From JBFLYO01 sp040756745 (lineage in GTDB: Bacteria > Bacteroidota > Ignavibacteria > UBA10030 > UBA6906), in assembly GCA_040756745.1 (NCBI GenBank), contig JBFLYO010000010.1, positions 51,870-115,869 of the forward strand: a stretch of 64,000 bases of DNA, given 5' to 3'. A program made the translations under genes and the position numbers. The notes under the pieces are model-generated. The model was given only the letters and a program-made list of their open reading frames with translations. It was not told where the DNA came from and did no database searches. Positions 8,131-17,866 of this stretch are shown piece by piece; position 1 is the stretch's first letter; each line of letters begins with the position of its first letter.

Positions 8131-10758
8131 CTATTGCGCTAATGTCGATAGCAGAAACGACACGTAGATCGGCGCCGCCTGTGCGTAGTCGAAATACGCA
8201 TACGCCGCTCCCCCGACGACGGCAACGGCAAGCACGCCCAGCAGGTAGACCTTGAATGGCAGGATATCAAAAACAATCGCAACCCCCTTCAACAGCCGGA
8301 GGAACACCCAAAGCACCAGGATCGCCACAAGAGCGAAGGCGGGGATCACGTAGACGCTGCTTTCGAGCACGCGATACAGGATCATCCCGACCGGCACCAG
8401 GACCAGCAGTGGAGCCGTCGCCCACATCGTGACGGTGTAGGCATGGAACGGGAAGATGCGTGCACGGACGAACAGTTTCAGGAGATGCACGAAACCCGCC
8501 GCCAGCACCATCGTGACGAACACGAGCCCCGCACTGATCACGATACAGCGCAGCGGACTCCAGATCATGTGCACCGCCCACGCTTTCAGCCGATCGGACA
8601 CGAGGAGGTACGAAAGGAGGTTGTCCAGCACGAGGCTGTCGCGGAAATGGTACAAGAGGCTCGAGGCCACGATCGCAAGAGCGAAGGAGACCATGACGCC
8701 CAGGAGCGTCGAGAGTCCCACGGTTACGATCCGCTGATCACGCACGTCCGCAAAGAAATTGTACGAATTCAGCAGGGACCGATGGAGGCTCTCCCGGAAC
8801 CGCCGGCTGGCGTTATACACATAGGCAACGGCGATCAGGACTACGAACCCCGAAAGGACATAGATGATGGGCGCCCCTGAACTATAGGTGCCCATCGGCA
8901 TCGCAACGAACTTCTCCCCGCGGAACACTGAGCGCACGGCATCATACGCGAGCCGTTTCTCGCGCGCCGCGCTGACCAGCCCGACCGAGTGAAGATACGG
9001 ATCGCCCGAGTGCACCGTCAGCGCCGGCCTGTCCCCGAGCCAGTCGTTGAACGACCACACGATTGCGCCGTCATAGTCAAGTGTCCTGAGCACGTCAAGC
9101 CGCTGGAGGAAAAACCGGGCCTGTGCCTCCTGTGAGAGAGGATCGCTGTAACCGTTCCGGTTCTCCTGCTGGACCTCCGTCCCGAAACGTGCCACGACCA
9201 GCGGCTGCTTCCGGTGAGCGCCCCGCCAGGCGTCGAGCCGTGTGCGAAACGCTTTCACGTCCTGTTCACGAACGTCAACTGCGGCAAAATCCACAAGGTC
9301 GTCGCACGAAGAGTTTCCCGCAGTTGTGCAAAAATAGAGCGGGCGCTGATCAAGGAGGCGGGCGCGCTGCACGAGCATTTCGACGAACGGGCGGGCGGCG
9401 GGATGCGTCGTCTCGAATTCGTCCCCCAGACCCCACGCAAGCACCGAGGGATGATTCCTGTCGCGTACAATCATCTCCTGGAGGGCGGTCGAGGCCAGGT
9501 CGGCGAAATGCTCCGTCGCCAGCAGAGCACCGGGGGTCTGCGTCACCGGGATCTCTTCGAGCGCCAAGAGCCCGTACCTGTCGCACAGGTCGAGCATCGT
9601 GGGATGCGGCGGGTGTCCGACGAAACGTACAGCATTCGCACCAAGGTTCTTCATCAAGACGACGTCGCGCTCCCGCTCTGCGGCCGGAATCGCACTCCCC
9701 CAGGAGGGATGATCCTCGTACCACGTCACTCCTTTCAGGACGAGCCGTTTGCCGTTCAAGAGAATATTCCCCCCAGCAACCGCAACACTGCGCACACCCG
9801 TGGCCACATCGTACTCGTCGACAAGTTGAATCTCCTTCCCGGCCGCTCTGACGAGCTTGCACCTCACGAGATACAGGTCCGGCGCTTCCGGCGACCAGAC
9901 CTTCGGGTTGAACAGCAGAACTTCCGTCCTGGCCTCCTCCCACTCACCCCCCTTGCGCACCAGGGGGACAACCGCACTGGTCGCAACGGTGACGCCGGAG
10001 ATCCTGTCCACCACCTCCATCACGGCCCCGGTTCCGGACGATCCGTCATCGGTCAGACTATCCTTCCCCTCCACAATAATGTATCCTGTGACGCGAGCGC
10101 TCATGCCGTTCGCCGCGAGGTCGGACCGGATGACCGCATCCCGGACGTAAAACCGCGGCGTACCCAACAAGAATACTTCGCGGTACACTCCTCCATAGTT
10201 CTTCATCCCCCACACTGACGCGCGCGGCGGCAGCGTCGTCGTGGGTGTCAGTTCCGTGTTTACCGCGATTCTGATGATGTTCGCATCACCGGCCTGGAGG
10301 GCGTTTTCCGGAAGGGAGGCCGCGAAACTGGTGAACCCTCCCGCATGATTCGCCACGAACTCGCCGTTCACGGAAATGTCGGCCGAGTAATTAACCCCGA
10401 GCATGACGAGATGAAATTGGTACCTGTCCAGTAGCTCACGGGTCATGTTGAGATTGCGCTGAAAGGTGATCTCCCCCCGATATGTGGTGGCTGCCGGAAT
10501 GCGCACGATCCCCGCATCCCCGCTTCCGCCGCGGACATAACTCCAGGGACCCGAGAGGTCAATGATCTGCCTGGTGGGAGTATCGAGGAGAAAACCACCG
10601 TCTGGACCCCGGTGAAGAGTGTCGCCACTCTCAAGAAAACGGTATTGGCTCCTGCCAGAATCCAGGAAAAGTATTGGAAGAAGGAGGGAGAACCGCAGTA
10701 TCCGGATGGCCGAACCGATGAACCGAGACTCTGTGCGTTGTCTTTTCTGGCCCGGCAA
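8131..10758 (-). CDS. Glycoside hydrolase family 2-like protein fused to a C-terminal polytopic membrane domain; probable pseudoenzyme
   Basis: An 875-residue two-part protein. Residues about 16-35 form a signal segment. Residues about 50-620 follow the GH2 plan (jelly roll, immunoglobulin-like sandwich, TIM barrel), with GVNYSADISVNG, KGVTWYEDHPS and NHPSVLAWGLGDE. About six transmembrane helices follow from near residue 630 to the end, a Yip1-like arrangement. The acid/base Glu447 is kept but the preceding Asn is Asp446 (GDE, not GNE). The motif that normally carries the nucleophile (E-F/Y-G) reads ARFG, with Arg524. Classical retaining hydrolysis therefore looks lost. No ATG lies near the 5' end; a TTG at 10758 is the best start. 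Confidence 0.8.
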   Translation of the reverse strand: MPGQKRQRTESRFIGSAIRILRFSLLLPILFLDSGRSQYRFLESGDTLHRGPDGGFLLDTPTRQIIDLSGPWSYVRGGSGDAGIVRIPAATTYRGEITFQRNLNMTRELLDRYQFHLVMLGVNYSADISVNGEFVANHAGGFTSFAASLPENALQAGDANIIRIAVNTELTPTTTLPPRASVWGMKNYGGVYREVFLLGTPRFYVRDAVIRSDLAANGMSARVTGYIIVEGKDSLTDDGSSGTGAVMEVVDRISGVTVATSAVVPLVRKGGEWEEARTEVLLFNPKVWSPEAPDLYLVRCKLVRAAGKEIQLVDEYDVATGVRSVAVAGGNILLNGKRLVLKGVTWYEDHPSWGSAIPAAERERDVVLMKNLGANAVRFVGHPPHPTMLDLCDRYGLLALEEIPVTQTPGALLATEHFADLASTALQEMIVRDRNHPSVLAWGLGDEFETTHPAARPFVEMLVQRARLLDQRPLYFCTTAGNSSCDDLVDFAAVDVREQDVKAFRTRLDAWRGAHRKQPLVVARFGTEVQQENRNGYSDPLSQEAQARFFLQRLDVLRTLDYDGAIVWSFNDWLGDRPALTVHSGDPYLHSVGLVSAAREKRLAYDAVRSVFRGEKFVAMPMGTYSSGAPIIYVLSGFVVLIAVAYVYNASRRFRESLHRSLLNSYNFFADVRDQRIVTVGLSTLLGVMVSFALAIVASSLLYHFRDSLVLDNLLSYLLVSDRLKAWAVHMIWSPLRCIVISAGLVFVTMVLAAGFVHLLKLFVRARIFPFHAYTVTMWATAPLLVLVPVGMILYRVLESSVYVIPAFALVAILVLWVFLRLLKGVAIVFDILPFKVYLLGVLAVAVVGGAAYAYFDYAQAAPIYVSFLLSTLAQ

Positions 10759-10852
10759 GTAAGTTGTAACCGCCTCGGAGGTAGGTAATAGAGGATATCA
10801 CTTAAATATAAGTATAAAGCCCCCTGAAAGCAATTAGAAATGCGAAAATCGC

Positions 10853-11611
10853 TTATTTTGCGGCATTTATGATAGTAACAAAGCTATCTGCCTTCAGGCA
10901 TGCCCCTCCTACCAGAGCTCCGTTTATGTCAACCTGAGCGAGGAGGTCTGCCGCATTGTCAGGTTTCACGCTCCCACCATACTGGATGACCAGAGCTTCG
11001 GCAGTTGCCCAGTTGAAGAGCTGACCGACCAGTTTTCTAATGAGCTGATGAACCTCCTGCGCCTGCTGTGGTGTGGCGGTCTTTCCAGTCCCGATCGCCC
11101 AGACAGGTTCATAAGCAATCACGACACGCTGCATCTCTGCTTCCGTTATCCCCGCGAGCACGCCACGGATCTGTGTCGTAACCACCTGAGATGTCGCTCC
11201 CTTCTCCCGCTCGTCCAGAGTTTCTCCGACGCATATGATCGGCATCAGGCCGGCCGAAAGCGCCTTCTTTGCCTTGAGGTTGATCAGCGCATTGGTTTCC
11301 CCGAAGTACTGTCTCCGCTCGGAGTGACCAACGATGACATACATGCATCCTGCCGACTTCAGCATCTTCCATGAAATCTCGCCGGTGAACGCACCCTCGT
11401 CGTGTTGCGACATGTTCTGTGCACCGACTTTGATCGGCGTTCCCTGCGCAAGTTTCGAGGCGACCGCGAGCGATGTGAACGGCGGGCAGACGACGACCGT
11501 GACATGGGGTTTGACTGACGGAAGCGCAGAGCGGAGGGCCTCCATCAGCTCCGCAGTTTCAGTCAGGTCTTTGTACATCTTCCAGTTGCCGGCGATAATG
11601 ACGTTATGCAT
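10853..11611 (-). CDS. tpiA: Triose-phosphate isomerase
   Basis: TpiA interconverts dihydroxyacetone phosphate and glyceraldehyde-3-phosphate in glycolysis. With the ATG at 11611 the protein is 252 residues, the normal size: AGNWKM at 7-12 (Asn9, Lys11), catalytic His96 in VGHSERR, catalytic Glu168 in AYEPVWAIGTGK, and the phosphate-gripping YGGSVK. The frame is open to a GTG at 11653 directly after the usp stop, but the extra 14 residues are not part of the family. gapA and pgk are elsewhere in the window (near 22 kb), so the three lower-glycolysis genes are split. Confidence 0.95.
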   Translation of the reverse strand: MHNVIIAGNWKMYKDLTETAELMEALRSALPSVKPHVTVVVCPPFTSLAVASKLAQGTPIKVGAQNMSQHDEGAFTGEISWKMLKSAGCMYVIVGHSERRQYFGETNALINLKAKKALSAGLMPIICVGETLDEREKGATSQVVTTQIRGVLAGITEAEMQRVVIAYEPVWAIGTGKTATPQQAQEVHQLIRKLVGQLFNWATAEALVIQYGGSVKPDNAADLLAQVDINGALVGGACLKADSFVTIINAAK

Positions 11612-11653
11612 GATCGGTGTTCGTGAGGTGAAGGAGAGGTATGGGAATTTCAC

Positions 11654-12580
11654 TCAGTGCCGGTCAGGCGCAGGGATGCCCAGCGGCTTCTTCTGCGTGA
11701 CCGGTGCCGCAAAGATCTGGCGGTGGAAGGGGTGTGTGACGGTCAGGACCGGACGGACCGACTTCCGCACGACTTCGGCGGTGTTGTTGCCGATGTACAC
11801 GCGGCGCAATCCCTTCCGCCCATGGGTGGACATGACGATGAGGCCGACATTCCTGTCGTCGGCAAACCGTATGATGGAATTCGACGGCTCGATGTCCCGG
11901 TCGAACACGTATTCCACCCGCAATGTCGCTGCGAGGGGATGATGCTCCGAAAGGTCGGGCAGCCTTCGCCGGATGTCTTCCTCGCGTTCCGGTTTTTCCA
12001 GTTCGGAGATGTACTGGATGTAGATGAGCGCATCGTAGCGGCGCGCGATGGAAAGGGCGTACGAAAGCGCCACATTCCCTGCCGGCGACAGGTCGGTCGG
12101 ACACAGGATCGAGGTCACCTTCCCCCCGGCGACGGGCGGCCCCATGACGCTGAGGACGGGCTGGCGCGAGAGACGTACCACCCGTTCCGCAGTGCTCCCG
12201 ATGAGGTCCGAGGAGAGGTGCGTCAGCCCGCGGGTCGCGATGACTACAAGGTCGTAGTCGCGCCGTTCTCCCTCTTCCACGATAACCTTGTACGGACACC
12301 CCTGGAGCACTTGCGTATGAAGCCGGATCGTGTTCAGGCCGGCCAGATGCCGCAGGCGAGTGAATTCCTGCTCAAAGAATTCCCGCTTCTTCTCCTGATA
12401 GGTAACGACAAACTCCGGGCGCTCGGGTCGAGCTCCAAGCGGCGAGACACTGAAGTCGTCCACGTGGAGGAGCGTCACCTCCGCCTCGTACTCCGCAGCC
12501 ATCCCGATGGCATGGCGGAGAGCCGCCTCCGCATGCGGCGAAAAATCGGTGGGAACCAGTATGCGTCGCAGATCGTACAT
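11654..12580 (-). CDS. Tandem universal stress protein (two UspA domains)
   Basis: A 308-residue cytoplasmic protein made of two consecutive UspA folds (about 1-145 and 155-290). Each ends with the ATP-binding pattern G-x2-G-x9-G-S/T: GLTHLSSDLIGSTAE in the first, GRKGLRRVYIGNNTAE in the second (here N replaces the S/T). Each N-terminal strand has the expected Asp: ILVPTDFS and ILCPTDLS. Such proteins support survival under starvation or stress, but the ligand and target here are unknown. It lies one base after gatB and 42 bases before tpiA, so it is probably cotranscribed with both. Confidence 0.9.
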   Translation of the reverse strand: MYDLRRILVPTDFSPHAEAALRHAIGMAAEYEAEVTLLHVDDFSVSPLGARPERPEFVVTYQEKKREFFEQEFTRLRHLAGLNTIRLHTQVLQGCPYKVIVEEGERRDYDLVVIATRGLTHLSSDLIGSTAERVVRLSRQPVLSVMGPPVAGGKVTSILCPTDLSPAGNVALSYALSIARRYDALIYIQYISELEKPEREEDIRRRLPDLSEHHPLAATLRVEYVFDRDIEPSNSIIRFADDRNVGLIVMSTHGRKGLRRVYIGNNTAEVVRKSVRPVLTVTHPFHRQIFAAPVTQKKPLGIPAPDRH

Positions 12581-12581
12581 G

Positions 12582-14045
12582 TTATTTCTTCAGCCCGTCC
12601 AGCCGCCGCCGCAGGATCTCGTTGACTATCTTCGGGTTTGCGCGTCCTTTCATCAGCTTCATGGTCTCCCCAACGAAAAAGGCAAACACTTTGTCGTTCC
12701 CCTTGACGTATTTCTGCACCTGGGGCGGATTGGCGGCAATGATCCCCGCCACCACGCTCTCGATGACCGCCGGATCGGAGACCTGCGTCAACCCTTTCCG
12801 CTCCACAACGGCTTTCGGGTGCTCGCTGGTCGCGACCATCTCTTCAAAGACTTCTTTCGCAATCTTCCCACTGATCGTCCCGTTCTGGATGAGGCCGATC
12901 ATCGCGGCAAGGTGGTCCGGGGGGAACGGGAACGTCTTTCGTTCCGCCACGACCCGGAGGACATCCGTCATCACCCAGTTGCTCACGGCCTTTGCGTTCT
13001 CCCGTTGCTGGGCGCCAGTGCCGCCGAGCGCCGCGAGGGCCTGTTCGAAGTATTCTGCCACCTCGCGTTCGGCCGTGAGCACATCGGCGTCGTACCGGGG
13101 AAGACCGAGCTCCGCCACAAATCTGTCGCGCCGCACAGCGGGAAGTTCGGGCAGGTCGAGGCGAAGGCGAGCGATCCACTCATCGTCCACAAGCACCGGC
13201 ACCAGGTCCGGCTCGGGGAAGTAACGGTAGTCGTGCGCCTCCTCCTTGCTCCGCATCGGGACGGCGACATTCTGATTGGCGTCCCACAGGAGCGTCTCCT
13301 GGAGGACAGTCCCGCCGTCCTCAATGAGCCGGATCTGACGGTTGATCTCAAACTCCAGCGCCCGCTCGACGTGCCGGAAGGAGTTCATATTCTTCACTTC
13401 CGTCTTGACGCCGAACGTTTCGGTCCCCTTCCGCCGCACGGAGACGTTTGCGTCGCAGCGCAGGCTCCCCTCTTCCATGTTCCCGTCGCAGACGCCGAGA
13501 TACGTGACGATCTGCCTGATCCGGGAAAGGGCGTGGTACGCCTCGCGCGGCGACCGGAGGTCGGGTTGGGTCACGATCTCGATCAGCGGAACTCCGCAGC
13601 GATTGAGGTCGACGAGCGTATCCGCATCCAGGTCGTGAATTGACTTCCCGGCGTCTTCCTCCATGTGGATGCGCGTCAGGCCGATGGTCTTGCGCGCGCC
13701 GTCGTCCAGATCGATTTCAAACGACCCTCCGGAGCAGATCGGCTCCTCATACTGGGAGATCTGATACCCCTTTGGCAGGTCGGGGTAGAAGTAATTCTTG
13801 CGGGCAAAGATGGAGCGGCGGGCGACGGTGCACCCGAGCGCGACGCCCATCCGGAGGACAAGGTCCACTACGGCACTATTAAGGACGGGGAGCGTCCCCG
13901 GCATGCCGAGACAGACGGGGCAGACGTTGGAGTTCGGCTCATCGCCGAAGGTGGTGGAGCAGCCGCAGAAGGCCTTGGTGCGCGTCAGGAGCTGTGCATG
14001 GACCTCCAGACCGATGACCGGATCGTACTCGTCGTTCAGGTTCAC
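12582..14045 (-). CDS. gatB: Asp/Glu-tRNA amidotransferase subunit B
   Basis: GatB is the kinase/transamidase subunit of GatCAB, which converts misacylated Glu-tRNA(Gln) and Asp-tRNA(Asn) to the correct amides. The 487-residue protein begins with the family motif YDPVIGLEVHAQL, then a zinc-binding CGC...CPVC cluster, YFYPDLPKGYQISQYE, and a helical C-terminal YqeY-like tRNA-binding tail. gatA and gatC are not in the window, so the complex is encoded at scattered loci. The start at ATG 14045 lies 13 bases after the sucC stop. Confidence 0.96.
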   Translation of the reverse strand: MNLNDEYDPVIGLEVHAQLLTRTKAFCGCSTTFGDEPNSNVCPVCLGMPGTLPVLNSAVVDLVLRMGVALGCTVARRSIFARKNYFYPDLPKGYQISQYEEPICSGGSFEIDLDDGARKTIGLTRIHMEEDAGKSIHDLDADTLVDLNRCGVPLIEIVTQPDLRSPREAYHALSRIRQIVTYLGVCDGNMEEGSLRCDANVSVRRKGTETFGVKTEVKNMNSFRHVERALEFEINRQIRLIEDGGTVLQETLLWDANQNVAVPMRSKEEAHDYRYFPEPDLVPVLVDDEWIARLRLDLPELPAVRRDRFVAELGLPRYDADVLTAEREVAEYFEQALAALGGTGAQQRENAKAVSNWVMTDVLRVVAERKTFPFPPDHLAAMIGLIQNGTISGKIAKEVFEEMVATSEHPKAVVERKGLTQVSDPAVIESVVAGIIAANPPQVQKYVKGNDKVFAFFVGETMKLMKGRANPKIVNEILRRRLDGLKK

Positions 14046-14058
14046 CGCCGTGGCTGTG

Positions 14059-15222
14059 TTAGTTCCGAATCGCCTGCGTCACCTTTTCTGCGGCTTCTTT
14101 CAAGCTTCCCGCCACGAGAAAATTCAACCCCGACGTGTTGAGGATTTCCTGGGCCTGCTCGGCATTCGTTCCCGCGAGGCGGACGACCACGGGGACGGTC
14201 ACATGCACCTTCCGGGCGGCTTCCACCACACCAGTGGCCACCCTGTCGCACCGGACGATCCCGCCGAAGATATTGATGAGCACAGCGCGCACGTGGGGGT
14301 CGGCAAGGATGATCTTGAAGCCCGCCTCGACCGTCTCGACGCTTGCGCCTCCACCTACGTCGAGGAAATTCGCCGGCTGTCCCCCCGCGAGCTTAATGAT
14401 ATCCATCGTTCCCATGGCGAGCCCAGCGCCGTTCACCATACAGCCGACGTTCCCATCGAGCTTGATGTAGTTCAGGTTCGACTTCGACGCCTCGACCTCC
14501 AGGGGGTCTTCCTCGTCCAGATCCCGGAGGGAGGCCAGCTCCGTGTGACGGTCGAGTGCGTTGTCGTCAAAATTCATCTTCGCATCGAGCGCGAGCACCC
14601 TGCCGTCGGTGGTAATCACCAGGGGATTGATCTCCGCCAACGAGCAGTCCATCGCTTCGTAGGCGGCGTACAATGCGGTGAGAAACTTCACGCCGTTCTT
14701 GAACGCGTCCCCTTCCAGCCCGAGGCCGAAGGCGAGCGCCCGGGCCTGGTAGGGTTGGAAGCCAGCAGCGCGGTCGACGAACTCCTTCAGGATTTTCTCC
14801 GGCGTCTCCGCCGCCACTTTCTCGATCTCCACACCCCCTTCTGTCGACGCCATCACCACGTTTCGCGACGTGGCACGGTCGAGTGTGACCCCGAGGTACA
14901 GCTCCCGCGCGATCGAGACTCCCTGCTCGACCAGCAGTCGCTTGACGATCTTCCCTTCGGGCCCCGTCTGGTGTGTGACAAGCTGCATGCCGAGGATTTG
15001 CGAGGCCGCCTGCCGCACCTCATCAAGACTGCGTGCAAGCTTCACCCCTCCCCCCTTGCCACGCCCGCCGGCATGAATCTGCGCCTTCACCACCCAGGTG
15101 CTTCCCCCGATCTCCTGCGCCACCTGCACGGCTTCATCGACGGAGAACGCAACCTTTCCGGCGGGGACCGCGACGTTGAATTTTCTCAGTATCTCTTTTC
15201 CCTGATACTCGTGGACCTTCAT
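14059..15222 (-). CDS. sucC: Succinyl-CoA synthetase (ADP/GDP-forming) beta subunit
   Basis: SucC joins succinate and CoA with nucleotide hydrolysis, or the reverse, in the TCA cycle; it needs the alpha subunit SucD, which is not in the window. The 387 residues are the standard length. The N-terminal ATP-grasp domain begins MKVHEYQGKEIL and has GGRGKGGGVK. The C-terminal CoA-ligase-like part has GAGLAMGTMD, FLDVGGGAS and NIFGGIVRCD. A start at ATG 15222 has a GGGAGTAAC ribosome site. P5C dehydrogenase, whose glutamate product feeds the TCA cycle, ends 29 bases upstream. Confidence 0.96.
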   Translation of the reverse strand: MKVHEYQGKEILRKFNVAVPAGKVAFSVDEAVQVAQEIGGSTWVVKAQIHAGGRGKGGGVKLARSLDEVRQAASQILGMQLVTHQTGPEGKIVKRLLVEQGVSIARELYLGVTLDRATSRNVVMASTEGGVEIEKVAAETPEKILKEFVDRAAGFQPYQARALAFGLGLEGDAFKNGVKFLTALYAAYEAMDCSLAEINPLVITTDGRVLALDAKMNFDDNALDRHTELASLRDLDEEDPLEVEASKSNLNYIKLDGNVGCMVNGAGLAMGTMDIIKLAGGQPANFLDVGGGASVETVEAGFKIILADPHVRAVLINIFGGIVRCDRVATGVVEAARKVHVTVPVVVRLAGTNAEQAQEILNTSGLNFLVAGSLKEAAEKVTQAIRN

Positions 15223-15251
15223 TGTTACTCCCGCTGATATCCGAGTTGATG

Positions 15252-16811
15252 CTACGGTCTGACCTTCTCGGCGATCGATTTCGCCTGGAGGAACAGGAGC
15301 AGATAGTCTCTTCCTCCGGCTTTCGAATCGGTCCCGCTCATGTTAAACCCGCCAAAGGGGTGGACACCAACCAGCGCTCCGGTGCACTTCCGGTTCACGT
15401 ACAGGTTACCAACGAAGAACTCATCCTCGGCGCGCTTGATGCGCTTCCTGTTCCGCGTGAACACGGCGCCGGTAAGACCGTACTGCGTGTTATTGGCGAT
15501 CTTCATCGCTTCATCAAAATCCCCGGCCTTTATGACAGCGAGCACCGGGCCGAATATCTCCTCCTGCGCAATCGTAGCGTCCGGGTACACATCGGCAATG
15601 ACGGTGGGCCGGATGAAATATCCGCCGCCAGCGGTCGCGGACCCGCCGGCAACCAGTCGGCCGCCTTCTGCAATCCCTTTGCTGATGTACGCCGTGATGC
15701 TTGCGTGCGAGCCCCTATTGATCACCGGCCCCATGTAATTCGCCGGATCGACGGGGTCGCCTACCGACAGGGCATCGGTTTTCCGGGCGATAGCGTCGAC
15801 AAACCTGTCATAGATCTTTTCATGGACGATAACGCGGGAACAGGCCGAACATTTTTGCCCCTGGAATCCAAAGGCTGAGGCGATGACCCCCTGCACTGCG
15901 GCATCCACATCCGCGTCTTCATCCACAATAATGGAATCCTTCCCCCCCATTTCCGCAATGACCCGTTTCAGCCAGATTTGGCCGGGCTGGACCTTCGCGG
16001 CCACCTCGTTGATATGAATGCCGACCTCTTTGGACCCCGTAAAGGCAACAAAGCGGGCCTTCGGGTGCGTCACGAGCGTATCGCCCACCGCCCCTCCGGG
16101 GCCGGTCACGAAATTCAGGACGCCGGCGGGGATTCCGGCTTCTTCCATGATTTCGTAGAATTTCCAGGCAATCAGCGGCGAGTCGCTGGATGGCTTCAGA
16201 ACAACCGTGTTCCCTGTGACAATTGCTGCGGAGGTCATGCCGGTGAGGATCGCCAGAGGGAAGTTCCAGGGGGGGATAACGATGCCGACGCCCAGGGGGA
16301 TGTACACCAGCTTCGCTTTCTCCCCGGCGTTCGGCACAACCGGCTGATCCTTACCGTAGCGCAGGATCTCCCTTCCATAGAATTCGAGAAAATCGATAGC
16401 CTCCGCCGTATCCGCGTCCGCCTCGGGCCAGCTCTTGCCGACCTCGAGGATCATCGTGGCGTTCAGCTCGAACCTCCGCCTGCGCATCGCCTTCGCCGCC
16501 TTGAAGAGCAGTGCGGAGCGCCTTGTATACGGGACGGCTTTCCAGTGCTCGAAAGAGACGAGAGCCGTCTCGATCGCCCTCCGGGCGATTGATGCATCCC
16601 CTTTTTGAAAAATGCCCACCACCTCCGACGGGTTGGAGGGGTTGAGAGAATTGAATTTCTCAGAAGCAGTGATGCGTTCGCCGCCGATAACAATAGGGTA
16701 TTCTTTGCCCAGTTCCGCTCGAAGCGCTGCTAAGGCCGACTCCTGTTTCTTCCGGGATGTGGGATTGGACCAATCGATCGTCTTCTCATTCCTGAATTTG
16801 GGTACTGCCAT
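15252..16811 (-). CDS. rocA: L-glutamate gamma-semialdehyde (1-pyrroline-5-carboxylate) dehydrogenase
   Basis: This enzyme oxidises glutamate semialdehyde, formed from proline or arginine, to glutamate with NAD. The 519-residue protein is an aldehyde dehydrogenase of the P5C type, with catalytic Cys321 in FQGQKCSAC and the general base Glu (about residue 287) in AEMGGKD. The C-terminal KAGGRDYLLLFLQAKS tail is typical of RocA/PruA. Its pathway partner, proline dehydrogenase, is encoded 29 kb away at 45182-46084, so the two halves of PutA are separate and unlinked here. Confidence 0.93.
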   Translation of the reverse strand: MAVPKFRNEKTIDWSNPTSRKKQESALAALRAELGKEYPIVIGGERITASEKFNSLNPSNPSEVVGIFQKGDASIARRAIETALVSFEHWKAVPYTRRSALLFKAAKAMRRRRFELNATMILEVGKSWPEADADTAEAIDFLEFYGREILRYGKDQPVVPNAGEKAKLVYIPLGVGIVIPPWNFPLAILTGMTSAAIVTGNTVVLKPSSDSPLIAWKFYEIMEEAGIPAGVLNFVTGPGGAVGDTLVTHPKARFVAFTGSKEVGIHINEVAAKVQPGQIWLKRVIAEMGGKDSIIVDEDADVDAAVQGVIASAFGFQGQKCSACSRVIVHEKIYDRFVDAIARKTDALSVGDPVDPANYMGPVINRGSHASITAYISKGIAEGGRLVAGGSATAGGGYFIRPTVIADVYPDATIAQEEIFGPVLAVIKAGDFDEAMKIANNTQYGLTGAVFTRNRKRIKRAEDEFFVGNLYVNRKCTGALVGVHPFGGFNMSGTDSKAGGRDYLLLFLQAKSIAEKVRP

Positions 16812-16951
16812 GCCGGCCTCGTTAGGTGACTGGGGTGATTATCAAGAGTTTCGGTAGGAAAAGTGCCGTAAACTACGGAAAAGTCGTGTGAGAAACAAGG
16901 AAGGAGAGGTCAAGGGATGGAGCAGGGGAAAAGCAGATTGAGATTGAGATC

Positions 16952-16978
16952 GAGATTAAGGGGTGGAGCAGGTTAAGG
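16952..16978. repeat. 27-base dispersed repeat, copy A (overlaps the folD stop codon)
   Basis: The 27 bases at 16952-16978 are identical to those at 47852-47878, and both are preceded by GATTGAGA-type hexamer runs. The folD stop codon (TAA, read on the minus strand at 16975-16973) lies inside this copy. A short string, GGGGAAAAGCAG, occurs twice around it (near 16925 and 16977). The 16812-16972 gap holds nothing else that I recognise. The function is unknown; it looks like a non-coding, genome-wide intergenic repeat. Confidence 0.75.
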
Positions 16979-17863
16979 GGAAAAGCAGGTTCCCTGTGCG
17001 GCGCGAAGGGTGTTCTTCATCAGCATGGCGATCGTCATCGGCCCGACTCCTCCGGGGACCGGAGTGATTGCAGATGCGACGTGGGAAGCGGAATCGAAAT
17101 CCACATCGCCGACGAGCCGCGACCCGGACGGTTTGGTGGCATCGGGAATTCTATTGATGCCGACGTCGATGACCACGCACCCCGGCGAAAGCATTTCACC
17201 TGTGATCGCCCCTGCATTCCCCATCGCCGCAACAACAATGTCCGCCTGCCGGAGAATCTTCGTGAGATCCTTCACCCCTGTGTGGGCGACGGTGACGATG
17301 GCATTGGCTCCCGCCTGCTTTTGCATCAGCAGGTTCGCCAGCGGCTTCCCGACGATATTGCTTCGCCCGGCGATGACGACATGTTTTCCGGCAGGATCGT
17401 GACCGCTGCGGATGAGGAGCTCCTGTACCCCCGCCGGCGTGCAGGGCTTAAGACAATCCAGGCCGATCACGAGCCGTCCAATATTCACGGGATGGAACCC
17501 ATCCACATCTTTGCGGTAGTCGATCGCTTCGATCACCCGATGCTCGTTGATATGCTTCGGAAGCGGCAGCTGCACGAGGATGCCGTGGATCGCCGCGTCC
17601 GCGTTGAACCGGGCGACCATCGCAAGAAGGTCCTTCTCGGATATGTCGGCGGGAAGGCGCTCGGTCACCGAATAGAATCCAAGCTCCTCGCATGCCTTCC
17701 CCTTTGAGCGGACATACGCAATCGAGGAAGGATGTTCTCCCACGAGGATGAACGCCAGTCCGGGTGTGACCCCTCGCTCCCGGGCGAGGGTCTCGCGCGC
17801 AGCACGGACCTCTGTCCTGATGGATTCCGCGATGCGCTTCCCGTCGATGATCTGCGCGGCCAT
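16973..17863 (-). CDS. folD: Bifunctional methylenetetrahydrofolate dehydrogenase / cyclohydrolase
   Basis: FolD interconverts 5,10-methylene-, methenyl- and 10-formyl-tetrahydrofolate with NADP in one-carbon metabolism. The 296 residues have SYVRSKGKACEELGF with the catalytic Tyr/Lys pair, QLPLPKHIN, GRSNIVGKPLANLL for NADP binding and PGGVGPMTIAMLM near the end. The last codons and the stop run into a dispersed repeat (16952-16978), so the C-terminal residues after TLRAAQ may be recent sequence. It follows the phosphodiesterase gene by three bases and is probably cotranscribed with it. Confidence 0.96.
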   Translation of the reverse strand: MAAQIIDGKRIAESIRTEVRAARETLARERGVTPGLAFILVGEHPSSIAYVRSKGKACEELGFYSVTERLPADISEKDLLAMVARFNADAAIHGILVQLPLPKHINEHRVIEAIDYRKDVDGFHPVNIGRLVIGLDCLKPCTPAGVQELLIRSGHDPAGKHVVIAGRSNIVGKPLANLLMQKQAGANAIVTVAHTGVKDLTKILRQADIVVAAMGNAGAITGEMLSPGCVVIDVGINRIPDATKPSGSRLVGDVDFDSASHVASAITPVPGGVGPMTIAMLMKNTLRAAQGTCFSP

Positions 17864-17866
17864 TGG

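Noticed and set aside
10759..10852. A terminator for the GH2-tpiA gap (GCGATTTTCGC hairpin)
   Set aside because: The stem is only four pairs and there is no convincing T-run; too weak to list.
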